A stretch of DNA of 64,000 nucleotides. Source: Varroa destructor. Taxonomy: Eukaryota; Arthropoda; Arachnida; Mesostigmata; Varroidae. The notes beneath the pieces are model-generated. The model was not told the DNA's origin and searched no databases. It saw only the letters and a list, made by a program, of their open reading frames with translations. The DNA lies in assembly GCF_002443255.2 (NCBI RefSeq), contig NW_019211455.1, forward strand, positions 46,254,960-46,318,959. The letters are read 5' to 3'. A program made the position numbers and the translations under genes. Positions 36,043-48,200 of this stretch are shown one piece after another (positions within the stretch are counted from its first letter, which is position 1; every line of letters begins with the position of its first letter).

Positions 36043-37634
36043 TTCTTATTGGCCTCTTGTCGATAAGCGGTCGATTTCACTCGGCCTTATTTTGGTTTCC
36101 TCTAATTGTACCGGCACTTCTGAGAAGCTTGCCTTGACTTTTCTCCATTATTTTGCTAGTCCAAGGCTTAGGAAGGTAACGGGAATTTCTTTCGAGACGC
36201 ATTCCTGTTACGCTGTACAACTGCCACGGTACGAACAAAATGCTTAGTTTACAGAAGCTAGTAACATAAATTGTTTCTTCTCTTTTTTCGTTTCAGACAG
36301 GGCTCTCTATGGAAAGGTTACCTATTTAAGCAATAGGCAACAGTGATTGGTAATAAATGTTCGGGCCGGTTTTACGCGACAACTGATATACTATAGCGTT
36401 TGATCCTATGGATATGAAGCAATCTGTTTTAGTATAGAATAACTTTAAGACGTATAGTATTTTTCGATGACTTCGCGCAGCTTTCGAATGCTCAACATTT
36501 TGTCAAAATTACTGGATAATAAATTCATTACGTCTCTTCAAGTAATGTATAGTTATCGATCTTCCATACGTTTGTGCGTATGCTCACTTTATTATAGCTA
36601 ACTGCGTCAAAAGTATCACAAACTAACTTCAGGGATACGGGCGAATGTGGTGAATATTAGACCACTGGACGCGAGATAATACGTTTCTCGTAGCTGACCC
36701 TTCACTATTTTTTTTTTTCGTTTCGCAGTGTTGCACCTAGATGATCTCCTATGTCCTTCTTCTTAAAAGGCAAACGAGCTATCACTACAGCGTCGTAGAG
36801 GCCCTATACACGTGCTGAACACTGTGAAGTAATTTACAATCCCTACAGTTTATATTCCTGCAATGTTAAATAGGTCAGCTAGGCTCAAGACGTTTCCGCC
36901 AGACCTGAGATCATTTATATGTCATTCAGGGTTTATTTAGCGAGAGGAGTGTAACCTAAATTACGCATTTTTCTTAATCCATATGATCCATATATTGAAA
37001 AATTCTGACACCAATAATAACCTGTTACACGCATACCTAACAAAATATGTCACGGTATTTTTTGTCCTAAGCCATTAATAGGCATGCATTTTAACGCGTT
37101 CGAGCCACCCAAACACATCAAAACGTATTTTTCCGCAGTATTATTACAGAATCGAAAAAATTGTTTTTATTCCTACATTAGCTTATTCATTAACAAGTTA
37201 TTTTTTTTTTTGCCAACTATTAAGTTATTAGTAGTTATTTTTGTTTAACAGCGAACTAACACATGGCACAAGCAATCACTGTGAGGCTCTAGAAACCCAG
37301 GTTGAATGATGCAAACTAAACGTTTCTGCGGATTCCTATATGCTGCTCTAGATCCTTTTCTGAAATTTCATATATTTCTACTTCGTTATCGACCTCTGTC
37401 GCTGCATCGACTTCAGTTCGATCGAACGATCGAAGATGGGTTGAGGTGACTGAATAAATAATTCATTTAACAATATACATGCATATGTAAAAGGTTACCT
37501 GACGTTTCCCGATTTTCGGAGCTATATAGCACGAAATATTTTCACTAAATTTTTCTTTCAAAGCAATTCATACTCTGTATTGTTAAAAGTCACTGTATTC
37601 TCTGTGGTTCCATTAGGCTTCTCCACTCGGTTAA

Positions 37635-38056
37635 ATGTCCCATAACCTTTTACAAGAGACTACCTTTCCAGCTGTTCAAGCGGCCGCGAATGAAGTTCTT
37701 GAGGCCGGCCGTTGTATGCTTGCGTATGTGTGTGCTACGAGGGGCCGAGGAATACCTGTCGATTTCGAAGTTTATCACTACGTTGTCCATACATGCCCGT
37801 TACAACGAGTCGAATCTCTTTGTGCACTTGGCGTTCAAACGTTCGTTTCCCGCTGCCACGTTTACTTTCTGGCGCTGTTGAGGGCGCCTCGGGGTTGAAG
37901 GCTGTGTTCGCGGGTATTGGTTTTTTTGAGCATTCAGCGCATTCTACAAATGCTGCCGGATTTACGAAAAATAAGCCGAAAATACGATATCCACAAGGTG
38001 CTTCACCAACACTAGCCGGCAAAGCAACGATGGGGTGTATGTATCGTCCACCTTAA
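37635..38056. other. GC-rich segment open in several frames
   Basis: Relative to its AT-rich surroundings this segment is GC-rich and open on both strands: plus-strand frames of 87 codons (37635-37898, ATG start) and 114 codons (37712-38056), and a minus-strand frame of 95 codons (38022-37735). Multiple open frames are the normal result of high GC, so none is called as a gene. It could be an exon, because a plausible terminal exon follows on the plus strand at 38149, but splice phases between the two do not join cleanly. Confidence 0.3.
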
Positions 38057-38148
38057 CTAGTTCAGTCTATATACCGTTCGTGCTATAAAACTCTTGGATT
38101 TTAGTGGAAACCTTGGCTAGCGAATTTTTTTTGCTCGCCTTTTTGCAG

Positions 38149-38241
38149 GATATGGGACCTCATTCGTACTCACGGAAGTTACCACCAACATTTATTAACC
38201 GCATAATCGGTGATCAATTTAAGCGTCGTTTTTCTCAGTGA
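38149..38241 (+). CDS. Candidate terminal exon, unknown gene
   Basis: A strong acceptor (TTTGCTCGCCTTTTTGCAG) is followed by a 30-codon frame beginning DMGPHSYSRKLPP and ending in TGA. A second frame is open for 18 codons. I recognise nothing in the peptide. Chance is a serious alternative. Confidence 0.17.
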   Translation, partial: DMGPHSYSRKLPPTFINRIIGDQFKRRFSQ

Positions 38242-38394
38242 TCTAACTTCCTGCTATTTTAGCTATAGCTACCGAGAGTGATTCTGACACGCGGCTGACG
38301 CGAAGATTTGACGAATTTGTCTCTACCAGAGCAAGTTTTCCATCGTTGCAAAAATTCAATGACGAGATATAATCCCTATAGTAGATTAGTGGGT

Positions 38395-38530
38395 AACAAA
38401 CTTGCTTGCAGATGTTAGGGAGACATGGTGGTCAAGGTTCGAATCTGGCCATAGATAAGCCTCTTTTTGCGCTAAGGACCAGCTACCTGATGGGATGCCT
38501 AACGGCGGTGAGCGGCATAAAGCACGAAAT
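38395..38530 (+). repeat. tRNA-derived SINE-like element, copy 2
   Basis: A clear box B, GGTTCGAATCT (38436-38446), is preceded by CATGGTGGTCAA. It is followed by TTTTTGCGCTAAGGACCAG and GATGGGATGCCTAACGGCGG. The last two blocks match the corresponding ones in the 51375 copy (TTTTGTACTGGGAGC and GATAGGGTGCTTAACGAC) and, more weakly, the 19570 copy. This shared body supports a dispersed family. Confidence 0.5.
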
Positions 38531-38943
38531 CTAATCTGCTGGAAAGCACGATACGAGGTAGTTCTATGCCGAAATACAAACCTGGCCCTTCAGTAGACAA
38601 ACATTTTACCACTGCACGACCATCAATGTTACATTAAGATTCGTTTTTCGATAAAAATAAAGGCCTTCCTCTCTTAAGGGGATACAAATTGGAGCTTCTG
38701 TCCCCTATAGAAAACTAGAGCACAGAGCAGTCAAAGGAACTTCCCCTGAACTCTTCTTACAAGCACCAACTTAACATAGGGGGTCCAGGGTAATTTCCAA
38801 CAATTATAGAAAGAATGTGACGCTTTTAGCGACTTTCAACCAAACAATGAATAAATAACGACAATGCATCAGACAATTATTCTTTTATTCCCGTACAAGC
38901 TTTTTTTTTCTGCAGAGCGATAACTTTGTCACTCTAGTTAAAA

Positions 38944-38971
38944 CAAAGAAGGACGACTTTGTCCTTCTTTG
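38944..38971. repeat. Perfect 11-bp hairpin
   Basis: CAAAGAAGGAC and GTCCTTCTTTG are separated by six bases. There is no gene context. Confidence 0.5.
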
Positions 38972-39960
38972 ATGTTTAAAGACGTCCTCTGTAAAATGAT
39001 GATGATTTAAAAGAAAATTAGAGGATGAATCTGATATTAAAAACATAGGTTATTAGTATTGCTGCTTGGGAAGCAGGGTTTTAATTCAGAAATCTGAGCG
39101 TGAAGTTTGTCTGCGCAGATACCAGTGTCTAATGGAATTCTTCTATCATAGAAGTGACCCCGCAACGTTGAAACGTACATAACAGCTACTACGCAGTATT
39201 ACTCAATCTACTTAGCAGTGTCCTTTGAACAATGAACGCTTCAACTACACTTACTTATGATTTAGATTTTTTTACTATAATATTAATAGGAGCTGCAGGC
39301 TTCCCCGGGAACAGGACACCGTAAATGAGGCACTCTTTCCGGGCACTGTCCGACATTAGTATTGACAAAAAATTTTGAGGCCGAAGAGAGTATGAAGACA
39401 CGCGATTCACTCAGCATATTCAAATAATTACACGTTTTTCCTAGTAATATGTATCTGTTCTGATTCACAGATTTGAATCGCAATTTTTTCACGTGTTTGT
39501 ATCTGTATTTGTAAGCTGAAATATCCGTCATTAAATAGTTCGTCATACATAAACGTGTGAAGCATCAATGTAATAACTCCATTACATAAATCATTGTGCT
39601 AGCCGCCACGGCGACCATACATGTACTCCCCGCCCCTTTTACTTAAAAAAAAAATGGTCATTCTTCTTGTTATTAAGTGTGTAGCACGAATGTAAAATTG
39701 AATAACCGACCTCACTTCGCTACTCTTTTAGCGTTACGGCTTAGCGCAACGACCTATCGCGCTTTCTTCTAGAATAATCTCGGACCTTTTGAGATGCTAT
39801 GCACGGCTGAAATTTTCAGACGTTCGAGACGCGAATTTTTCCAACAACGATTTCCGTTTAAACAACATCCACCGTTGCCCGTCAACAATTAATTGGCCTG
39901 TAATGGCTGCGAGAACTACATTAGAGGATTCGTGTGTACGCGTGCACGGACACATTGTTC

Positions 39961-40075
39961 GCGAAAACATTGCGCGCGCATGTGGATGTGTGTATGCGAA
40001 AGTATTGCGCGCGCATGTGCATGTGTGTATGCGAAAGTATAGAGAGCACGTGTGTATGCAAAGTATTGCGCGCTA
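39961..40075. repeat. 35-bp minisatellite ending at the 308-codon ORF stop
   Basis: Units beginning GCGAAA-CATTGCGCGCGCAT and ending ATGTGTGTAT recur at 39961 and 39996, with shortened copies after 40031 and 40057. The array is rich in CG and in alternating GC/GT steps. Its right end reaches the stop codon of the minus-strand ORF, so it would form the start of that gene's 3' untranslated region. Confidence 0.85.
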
Positions 40076-40999
40076 TATAGTCATATTTGCTTGTTCGGTG
40101 ATTTCGGTCATAGTAGACATCAGTGGCTGCCGTTCACATTCATTGGTGGCATCCCCTTTACATTCTGGAAGCGCCTGGGAACCGCTACCGCTCGTATTCA
40201 CCGTCGTCTGCATTGTGGCTTCATTGTGAGGATCATGTTTGACCTCATCTGGATCCCCCCCCTGGTCACCACTACCCTCATTGCTATCACCACCCTCAGA
40301 GTGATCCTCATCGTCAAGATCATCATCATCATCATCGGATTCGTCGCTCTGACTCCCCAACCCCAACTCAACACTGAAGCTTGCATTGAACGTCACCGAC
40401 AGATCATTACTCCTATGTCGGCTGCGTTTAGGTACCGAGATAGTTATATCGTAATTTTTATCGCTATTTCCGTTTCGTGTAGTTCTTTTGTCATGACTGG
40501 CTCCTTCATTGCTGTTTGATTTAACTCCATTACGAATTTTGGTTCGTTGGCTACTCGTTGTCGTCTGACTTCCGTAGCGGTTGTCGCTTGCGTTCTTTTT
40601 GAGCGCGTTCCGTTTTTCGTGTGTGTCCTTCTGGAGATCTCGCCCTTTCATTTGTTTTTGCTGTTGTGGCCTATCATCGTTTCGGCGCGTCATATTGCCC
40701 CCCTGTATTGCGATGACATCGTCGGTACTGACAGCCTTGCCTTTGGCAGCATTTAGGGGTGAGGATTGAACGATCGCGGGCTCAGCATTTATGGGCTGTA
40801 GCCTGTTGTCGGCGTTGCTGTCGTTGTCAGTTACTGAAGATCCTCCTACCATATGTCCTCCACGAAGTATACCGTCCACTTCGGCCAGACATCGACGATT
40901 TCTTATAGACGGGCCGTGCGTACTGCAGGGCGTTTGCAGAAGTTGTTCAGACTGACACGACTCTGAACGCTCACTATCGAATCTACGTCTGCATGGCAT
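40073..40999 (-). CDS. Disordered protein with acidic tract, unknown function (308 aa)
   Basis: A single uninterrupted frame of 308 codons, far longer than chance allows in AT-rich DNA and distinctly GC-richer than its flanks. The ATG at 40999 has A at -3. The N-terminus is basic and cysteine-containing (MPCRRRFDSERSESC). Residues 50-190 are polar, rich in Asn, Ser, Thr and Lys. KRSRHR at 191-196 is a candidate nuclear localisation signal. SVTFNASFSVELGLG (201-215) is the only segment that looks ordered. An acidic tract (216-262), including six consecutive Asp, follows. It has no transmembrane segment or family I recognise. The Asp run is encoded by a GAT/GAC repeat and so may vary in length. 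Upstream or downstream exons cannot be excluded. A nuclear role is suggested by composition only. Confidence 0.6.
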   Translation of the reverse strand: MPCRRRFDSERSESCQSEQLLQTPCSTHGPSIRNRRCLAEVDGILRGGHMVGGSSVTDNDSNADNRLQPINAEPAIVQSSPLNAAKGKAVSTDDVIAIQGGNMTRRNDDRPQQQKQMKGRDLQKDTHEKRNALKKNASDNRYGSQTTTSSQRTKIRNGVKSNSNEGASHDKRTTRNGNSDKNYDITISVPKRSRHRSNDLSVTFNASFSVELGLGSQSDESDDDDDDLDDEDHSEGGDSNEGSGDQGGDPDEVKHDPHNEATMQTTVNTSGSGSQALPECKGDATNECERQPLMSTMTEITEQANMTI

Positions 41000-43900
41000 T
41001 GTTTACTTGTTATTGATGTTCGAATCGCGCGTAGAAGTCAGTGTTAGCGGTATTCAGTAGAATGAACTTCACTTAAATTTGCTATCGTTTTTTGCGATGC
41101 CTTACGACGAAATGTTACGGTTGCTCGGAAGTGATTTGAATTTTCGATCGTAAAATTGATGAAGTAACGAAGCCTATATTTATGTACAATGAATAGTTTC
41201 GAAATGTTCTTTCGTTTTCAAAAAATCAACGAGTAACTTTGTTAGGCAGCACGATTTGGCTGGGAACGTTGAATCTATCCGTCGCTGTAGCAGATTTGTC
41301 TACAGGCAGTGCATAAGGTTCATACGATTGCAGTAATCTAAACTACCGGCAGTGAGACGGATGAAGATATGCGTAATTATAACTGAATATAGAAATAATT
41401 ACATCCGCACAAATTGTGTAGCTGTTTGCCGTTGACGGGGCCTGAAACGACGACTCCTCGCCTTCTAAATCCAGAAACTTGGCAGCGAAAAGCTCCGCAA
41501 GAAGCTCCGTAATATGCATGCCCTTATCAGGCCCTAGATTCGTAAGTATTCGTTATTGTTTTACGTATCGAATCGTCTTGCGTCGATGAAAGCGTTCGTT
41601 AAAATCAACTAGGCCAAATCGAACTGTTTTATCAACACTTAAAGGGTAATTTACAACAACGTTGAAATCATAAATGGTCTACGTGAACGGAGTATGGGAA
41701 GCCCTCACAGGTTCCCTTTTAGGCATTGATGTCGACATGTTGTTGTAACTACGTTACCTCTCTTAGCCTAGGACTAAGACTAATAGTGACGCGGCATTAC
41801 GCTAAGGATTGTCGAGGTAATTGAAGCAGACAAAAGCGAGCACATGATCGATCTCTAACACACGCGTAAAATAAGTGAGATAAGCTGCACAGCTTTATGG
41901 GAAAACAAACTGTAGTGTAATTAGGGCAGGTCTTAAAAAGGGCTGACATCGACCGATTTGTAAGGAACAATTCGAAATTAGTCCCGAAACAAAACCCAAC
42001 CGTTGCGGTTGAGCCACACACTCGGCCCATATTCGACCCATATGGGCTGGTATTCGACAGTGTCCGTTTGGGCGTGAATTCCCTTGCTAAAATCGCCCCA
42101 AATAATGAAACATAGTGAGATTAATTCAGAACTTCGATTTTTCCCAGGAACGTCTGCTTTATTGCTAAAATTGTATTGCAAAGATATGTTAGTCAGATAT
42201 CAGAAAAAGGCTAGGAAAGATACAGTGGTCGGATGTAGAATATTTGAAATGGAAAGCATCCATTGGGCATATTTGAGAGCACACAAAATCATTTTTGGCA
42301 GGCGTTCGAGACGCGAAACAAGCCATGGCGTGTCGGAAAACAGATGGAATTGTGGAACAGCATTATGGCACTGCTTAACAAGATACTAAACAAACGCCTC
42401 CACCATAGCCGACTTAACTAGTGACAACTTACTTAGTATTTCTGAACTTAAACCTGGCTACTTCATCATGATTTCAGTTAAACCCAAATAAAAAAAAAGA
42501 CAAATTTTTGTATTTTTAAGCAAAATGTCACCAGCAGTTAATTTTCTACCATACATGAGTGTTCTCAGAACTAATCATTACATATGTAGATATATATATT
42601 CTAATTCATATAGAAATAGATATTCTAATTCGAAATAACCATGCTCAACGGTTCCGCCAGCCAACTGACTGGCCACTTATTCATTAGTACAATTCTAACG
42701 AAAGATTCGTGAATCTGCTTGCCATCCCCTATGCCATTGCTACCTCTGTAGCACTTTCCCTACATTGCAACATAGCAGAAGACAGAGCTTCTGAAGAATC
42801 CAATATACTTTGAAGGTTCGCCGCGCACCTTGCATTCTGTACCAAGCCATTACACCAGATGAGACGAGCAGGACAGAACGACAGACCTCCCATCGATTCG
42901 ACATCGGTCGTGCTTGTCTTTTTATCCCTGCTGTTGTTGCTGACTCTCCCTTAGACCCTGTTGAATTTTCTCTTGATCTGTTTTATTGTTTCGGACTCGT
43001 TTCTGGACTTTGTTGGTTCAATCCCAGATCCTGTTGAGGGGTGGGGGGGGGGGGTCGTCTCGATCATCCTGACTGGTTTTTGGGTCACCTTCGTAGATTC
43101 TGGGCCTTCCAATTGGCTACTGCCTATATAAGGTTGGACACCATCTGCATTGGACTGGCTACTCCTGAGCTTTTGTTGACTGCGTCCCTGCGTCATTTTG
43201 GGCTGTTTCCCGGGTCCGTTTAGCGATTTCCTAAATTTCGTCGCTTGTTTGTCAACGTAATTAGATCCTTTACAAAGAATTTCCTCGAGGACGGTCGAGA
43301 AGCGCCAACAGTCGCTTACCGACGGCGGTAACTACTAAGTGACCTTCGTTAAATTCGTTTAGTCCCAAGTGAATTCGAAGATTCATTATCCAATCTAGGC
43401 CAATGCGGCATTTTCTTTGAATCGTTTTTACCTGCCGTTAGAATTGGGCCTTCAATTTGTCCGACTTTCTGTGTTGGCACAGACGTTTGCTAAAATTGAT
43501 TCCCAACTAGAATGAAATCGAATCTAGATCAATACTCGTACTTCTAAGATTAGCAGGAAAGCAGGTCACCCACTAAACTAATTAAAAATATATAGCAGAT
43601 TTGAATATCGCATTGTTTAGGACTAACATCCTATGGATTTTATACGAGACCACCATTGTTTCGATACGGAAGTATTTTTTTCATAAAGTAATTCTATTGA
43701 TTCACACAAATTGCGTTTTTTATACATATTGTATTTATCTAATGTATCGTGAGATTGACGAAGTGGTATAAAAGCATCAGGATTTATTATGATCGATAAA
43801 AAAAAAACCTATCGATGAATTTTAATGGCGGTAAGTCCTTGCGAAAATATCAAATCCGGAAACACAGCAATCGGTCTGAAATACCTAAATACTCGTATAT

Positions 43901-44538
43901 TACTTATTCAAGAATGTGAGATGCACTAGACACTTTAGCTCAGGCCATCCTGGGTTCCTCTGCCCTAACATGCTTACGATCAGCTGAGGCAATTCAACAG
44001 TAAGACATGGAGTTTGTCACCTACCTAGGCAGTGAAGACCCATAGGCAGAGATAACATACTTCGTGATGGCTACTTGAATGAATCTCTTCATCTGATCGT
44101 ACATGATCCAGGTGCGCTTAACTGCCGGTCTGTCTTTTTCTCCATATCACAGCTTCTTTTAGTTCTTAGGAAAGATCAGGGAAAAGAAATACAAATTTGA
44201 CTTATGTTTTTTCATCATATATATAGTTTTCTAGAGCAGACGGCTGTAGTGTTGTGACTTTGAGATCTTGCCTGAGCAAAAAACGGTCAGACATAGTAAT
44301 AACATAAGGCAGCATAGGTAAGAAGAAAAGTATTGATTGAATAGAAAAAAAAAATCAAAAACATTACCATAGATTTTACCAACGTGAGAAACTATAGGCG
44401 TGACGTACCACTTACCACTAGCATCAAACGCAAGTCTGGCTGGAAAATAACAGTTTCGTATATCTCCGAATATGATAGACCTTAACGATGAATTGTATAT
44501 ACTTGCTAGTAATATAGTTACCATCATTTCATAATCAA
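41000..44538. other. Intergenic DNA
   Basis: No gene I can support. A run of about 13 G occurs at 43042-43054. Around it, a 75-codon plus frame (42810-43037) and an 81-codon polar minus frame (43196-42951) overlap; neither has a domain I recognise. Confidence 0.45.
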
Positions 44539-44583
44539 GCACCGTGTTACAGCCAAACATCTTGTTTGGCTGTAACACAGTGC
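44539..44583. repeat. Inverted repeat, 21-nt arms, 3-nt loop
   Basis: Arms 44539-44559 and 44563-44583 (core GTGTTACAGCCAAACA / TGTTTGGCTGTAACAC) match at 20 of 21 positions around a TCT loop. The tight loop makes a microRNA precursor unlikely. A cruciform, or a palindrome left by a transposition or template-switch event, fits better. Confidence 0.75.
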
Positions 44584-45163
44584 ATAGCGTGCTACGCATA
44601 CATCGGATTAACTTACCGCAGCTGTGGGTTCAATTTGTATTGAAAGGCACAGGGATTTTTCATGGCAAACATTTGTTTTTTGCTAGGTCAATTTTTGATG
44701 GTGGCAGTGGTCATAACTGTGTGCAAAAAGTGTGCAATTCTTACGTGCGAAACGTTTGCATGATGCCGGTAACGGCTATAAACTTTGCAATAGACAGCAC
44801 TGTTTGCGCTTTTCCATCAACGAGACGCACATATCGTGGCTAGGTAAGCTGACATACAACGCACCCGACAGTCAACAACTGATAGAAGACTTTGCATCGG
44901 AGCGATACGCTGCACCGAGGATCTGTTCTTCATAGGTCTCGACGAAGGACCCAAGTGCGCCCAGTTCACCCCCGTTGGATGACCCTCGTCGTATTATCTC
45001 ATGATTCAGATCCGAAGTGAATCTATATATGAGGAGCATGGATTGATAGTTAATAGCAAAAAAAAGCATGTAATGTTAAAAGCAAAAAATATACACGCAT
45101 GTAATAGCGTGTTACACTAATCTAACAAAAAAAAAATTACATATGTAATAGAATACAACCTAG

Positions 45164-45223
45164 ATACCAGTGGAAGATAACTAGATGTCTTTTGCCAGCC
45201 ATCTAGCTACCTTCCACTGGTAT
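45164..45223 (-). ncRNA. Candidate small hairpin RNA (24-nt arms, 12-nt loop)
   Basis: Arms 45164-45187 and 45200-45223 (outer part ATACCAGTGGAAG / CTTCCACTGGTAT) match at 22 of 24 positions. Both mismatches are A/C on the plus strand and become G-U pairs on the minus strand, so a minus-strand RNA pairs along the whole stem. The stem does not extend outside the arms, shorter than a typical microRNA precursor with its lower stem. Expression is unknown; a mobile-element relic is possible. Confidence 0.35.
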
Positions 45224-48200
45224 ATTATTTACACGACCTACCAACTCCCCGTAAAAATAATCACTTTATGGATTTTTTCTCTAATATAAAATGACCTTTT
45301 TCTTCTTTTTGTTCATTACCTTGCCAATAGAACTGTTACATAGGTGTTAAAATCAAGGCCGATCTAAAACGGAACTTTCAAACGTTACCATAACCTATTC
45401 ATTACTCAGTATATCGGAGGGGTATTCGTTGACAGCGCCATTATCTTAAATATTCCATCCACTTGTTGAAAGCTAAATGAAAAATCGAAACTTTTGTCCG
45501 CTCGCATTCGGGCCATTCACAGCTCATAGTTTCCATATGTGCAGATGGCGACTCAACGTTTGTCATTAGGAGCTATGCAGTGGCAGACATGCGAGTCTCA
45601 CCATTTTAATATCATGCCACATTTGCAATCGTGCTTTCAAGTAGGGCTATCAAGTAACCGTTTGAGAGCTGTTCTTTACGTGTTGTTTTCGTTAACATCT
45701 GTCTAACCCGAGTTATCTAACGATACCTATGCCAGCCGTTGCGTGTGGTCTACAATATACAAAACATCGAGGAACGTTGAGCAAACGTGCCGACAATCAA
45801 AATAGTTCCGTTCTCACTTAAGTTGCTTTTCGTCGATACGTCCACTGCTGCGATACGTTAACCGTCAAACGGCCACAAACCTTCATGAGATTTCAATATT
45901 CAGAATTGTCTGCTTTTACCTTTTGTTTTTTCTCGTGAGTACCATCTGTCCCCCATTAAATATAGGGGACGAAATAAGCCGACAATAGCGCCGGTGAGTT
46001 CAATCGAGGAAGCTAAACAGGTGCCCCTTTAGAAGTTCGTGCGTTGGATTTGGATTTTTCTTGCTTCCTTAAAGAAGGGTGTGAAAGAACATGTTGAGTA
46101 ACGCTGGAGGAATCACATAGGGGAATGTTTCCCAGCGGCTATAAGTAAATAGGCAGGCAGGTAGGAAGATGTGTAGTTAAAGCTGGAAGGTAGGTCTTGA
46201 GAAGTGTTCAGAAATGACTAAGCGAACAGCCCGAAGGGTCTGAAAACTATCATATCCAGGTGCTTATTGTCCGATCACCAGGCGGCAAACCGTCTCATCG
46301 TTACAGACCCTTATCGGTGTCGGACACCATCTAACGTCTCAGCTGAAGCACGCTTGTTTTCGGTTTGACGCTATTCCAAAACTTATTTCCAGGTAACGGT
46401 TTCTCAATTAAAAATGTTTCCGCCATGTTAAATTATGCTTAATGTGTTGTAAATTACATGTGTGATAAATTACTGCGTTTAACATGTCATTTAATCATGA
46501 ACAGACACTCAGGTTAACTAGTATAGCAATGACCCAACTAAATAGAAAGCATCTACAAAACTCATTATCGAGCATTGGGTGTTAGTGGTCTCGAAAACTT
46601 CTCTGACATTGGATTTCCCTTATCATTGAACGTTTACGTCGTCCTATATTGACACGGAAACCTGTCGTTAACTGGCGTTATAGCTCGGCTGTTAAGGCCA
46701 TTAGCCTGTCGACGTTGATATGGGGGACTACAAGTAAATAGCCGGAAGTTAAATTTGTGATTGCGCTAATTCGAAAGAACGCTAGAGTACAAAGCATGGA
46801 ACATTGGAACCGTTGACCCCTACGACGGAAACTTTGGGGTGTCATGAAGTCCATTTACTTCACAAGAGCACACAGCAAACGAAGGCTTTAGAATTATTCG
46901 AAAACGGCGATATGGAACTTCAGGGTCCCTTTAGCAGGTCTATACGAGAGAATGAAATGCGTAGACTGGATGTTTCAGCAATCTGCGGCCTAAATGTTAT
47001 ATGGCAGGCGTTGAACTGCTCAATATAGGCGGCGTTAATAATGCCGGATTCAAGCTTTACAGGCCATTTCGTTGTTATTTACCTACTTGGGTCTACCTTT
47101 ATCGATTATTTCAGAGGCAAGGTCAAACAGGGCATCTTTTAAGGCTTACTATAGTGATCAGCCATTTAATTTCCAGCCGATTTCGACGCTTAAGACGTAC
47201 AATGTGGCATACGAGTAAGCGGGCTAAACTACTTTCGATGACATAATCCGATTGCGTATTTGTCATGATTGTAGAATATATATAATTAAATTTAAAGTAA
47301 CACTTGATTATTTAGGTTCTTGTACAACGTAGGTTCATGCTGAGAGTTTGAAATTTTTCATTATACACCTAAGCGATACAGTTATGCGTCTCTGCTTGTG
47401 ACCAACTCGAATACAACTGTGAAAGCGTTCTAGTAGCTCATCCTTAGCTAAAAATCCATGCGGTTGTTGCCAACAGGCTTTACACGTCGCATCAAATAGT
47501 GGTCTGGTCCCAATGGGCCAATGACTTAAAACGACCAAATAGATCGTCACTGGTAAAATGTACGGGGCGTTACCTCATCTGTACCTACGTACAGCTATCG
47601 TGATCGCTATATGATCATTGATCAGTCTGTTTAGGCTATCAGAGAGATAAATGGTGCTGTAACGAACATCAGGTCATGGTCAGAAGCCTTTTTTTTTAAT
47701 TAAATTTGTCTTGCGTGTTGTTTCACGGCATTGACAAAATATTTTATCTGAAGCGGTAAGTTAAACGTACATCAGGAACTCCGTTCATCCTTAAAACCCA
47801 CGATGTGACCTTTAAGCTGAGTGGATAGCAATGATCTCATTGAAGGATAATTGGGCACCTTCGTCGAGAGGCGGTAACTGTTTACATACGAGTAGATAGG
47901 AAGATTTTCTTGACCCGGTTGGGTAACACAGATGTTTGCATTTCCATTCCTACCAGTTTTTTTTTTCTACAATGATTTTACTCACGTAAAAAACGTGATT
48001 ACAGTAATTTAGTACACCTGCAGGTACGATAGGTGCCTCGGTCCATACATTTGACCGACGATTATTTTTGGATGGATAGACCAAAGGCATGAGTTTCAAA
48101 CGCACGTAGAAAGATCCAGATGCATGTTACTGCTCACTGACCTGATATCAAAGTTATTAACGCCTTTGTTAGTTACTATCGGCATTCCCTAACGGTTTTG

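Noticed and set aside
36291..36332. Strong plus-strand acceptor followed by a peptide LWKGYLFKQ resembling the start of a PH domain
   Set aside because: The frame stops after 13 codons, there is no donor, and the following residues do not continue a PH domain in any frame. Likely coincidence.
39789..40519. Plus-strand frames of 146 and 155 codons
   Set aside because: They lie opposite or beside the 308-codon minus frame and the minisatellite; their length follows from the GC-rich, repetitive sequence on the other strand.
44614..44700. Minus-strand ATG frame ending in a good donor (GTAAGTTA), with another good donor at about 44415
   Set aside because: Joining the two candidate exons gives an immediate stop, and neither peptide is recognisable.
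44732..44935. Plus-strand frame with a cysteine-containing stretch GNGYKLCNRQHC
   Set aside because: It looks superficially like a cysteine-rich extracellular repeat, but it is too short, has no domain spacing and overlaps other frames.
46680..46760. tRNA-like sequence (TAGCTCGGCTGTTAAGGC)
   Set aside because: A box-A-like word is present, but no box B at the right distance and no cloverleaf could be drawn.
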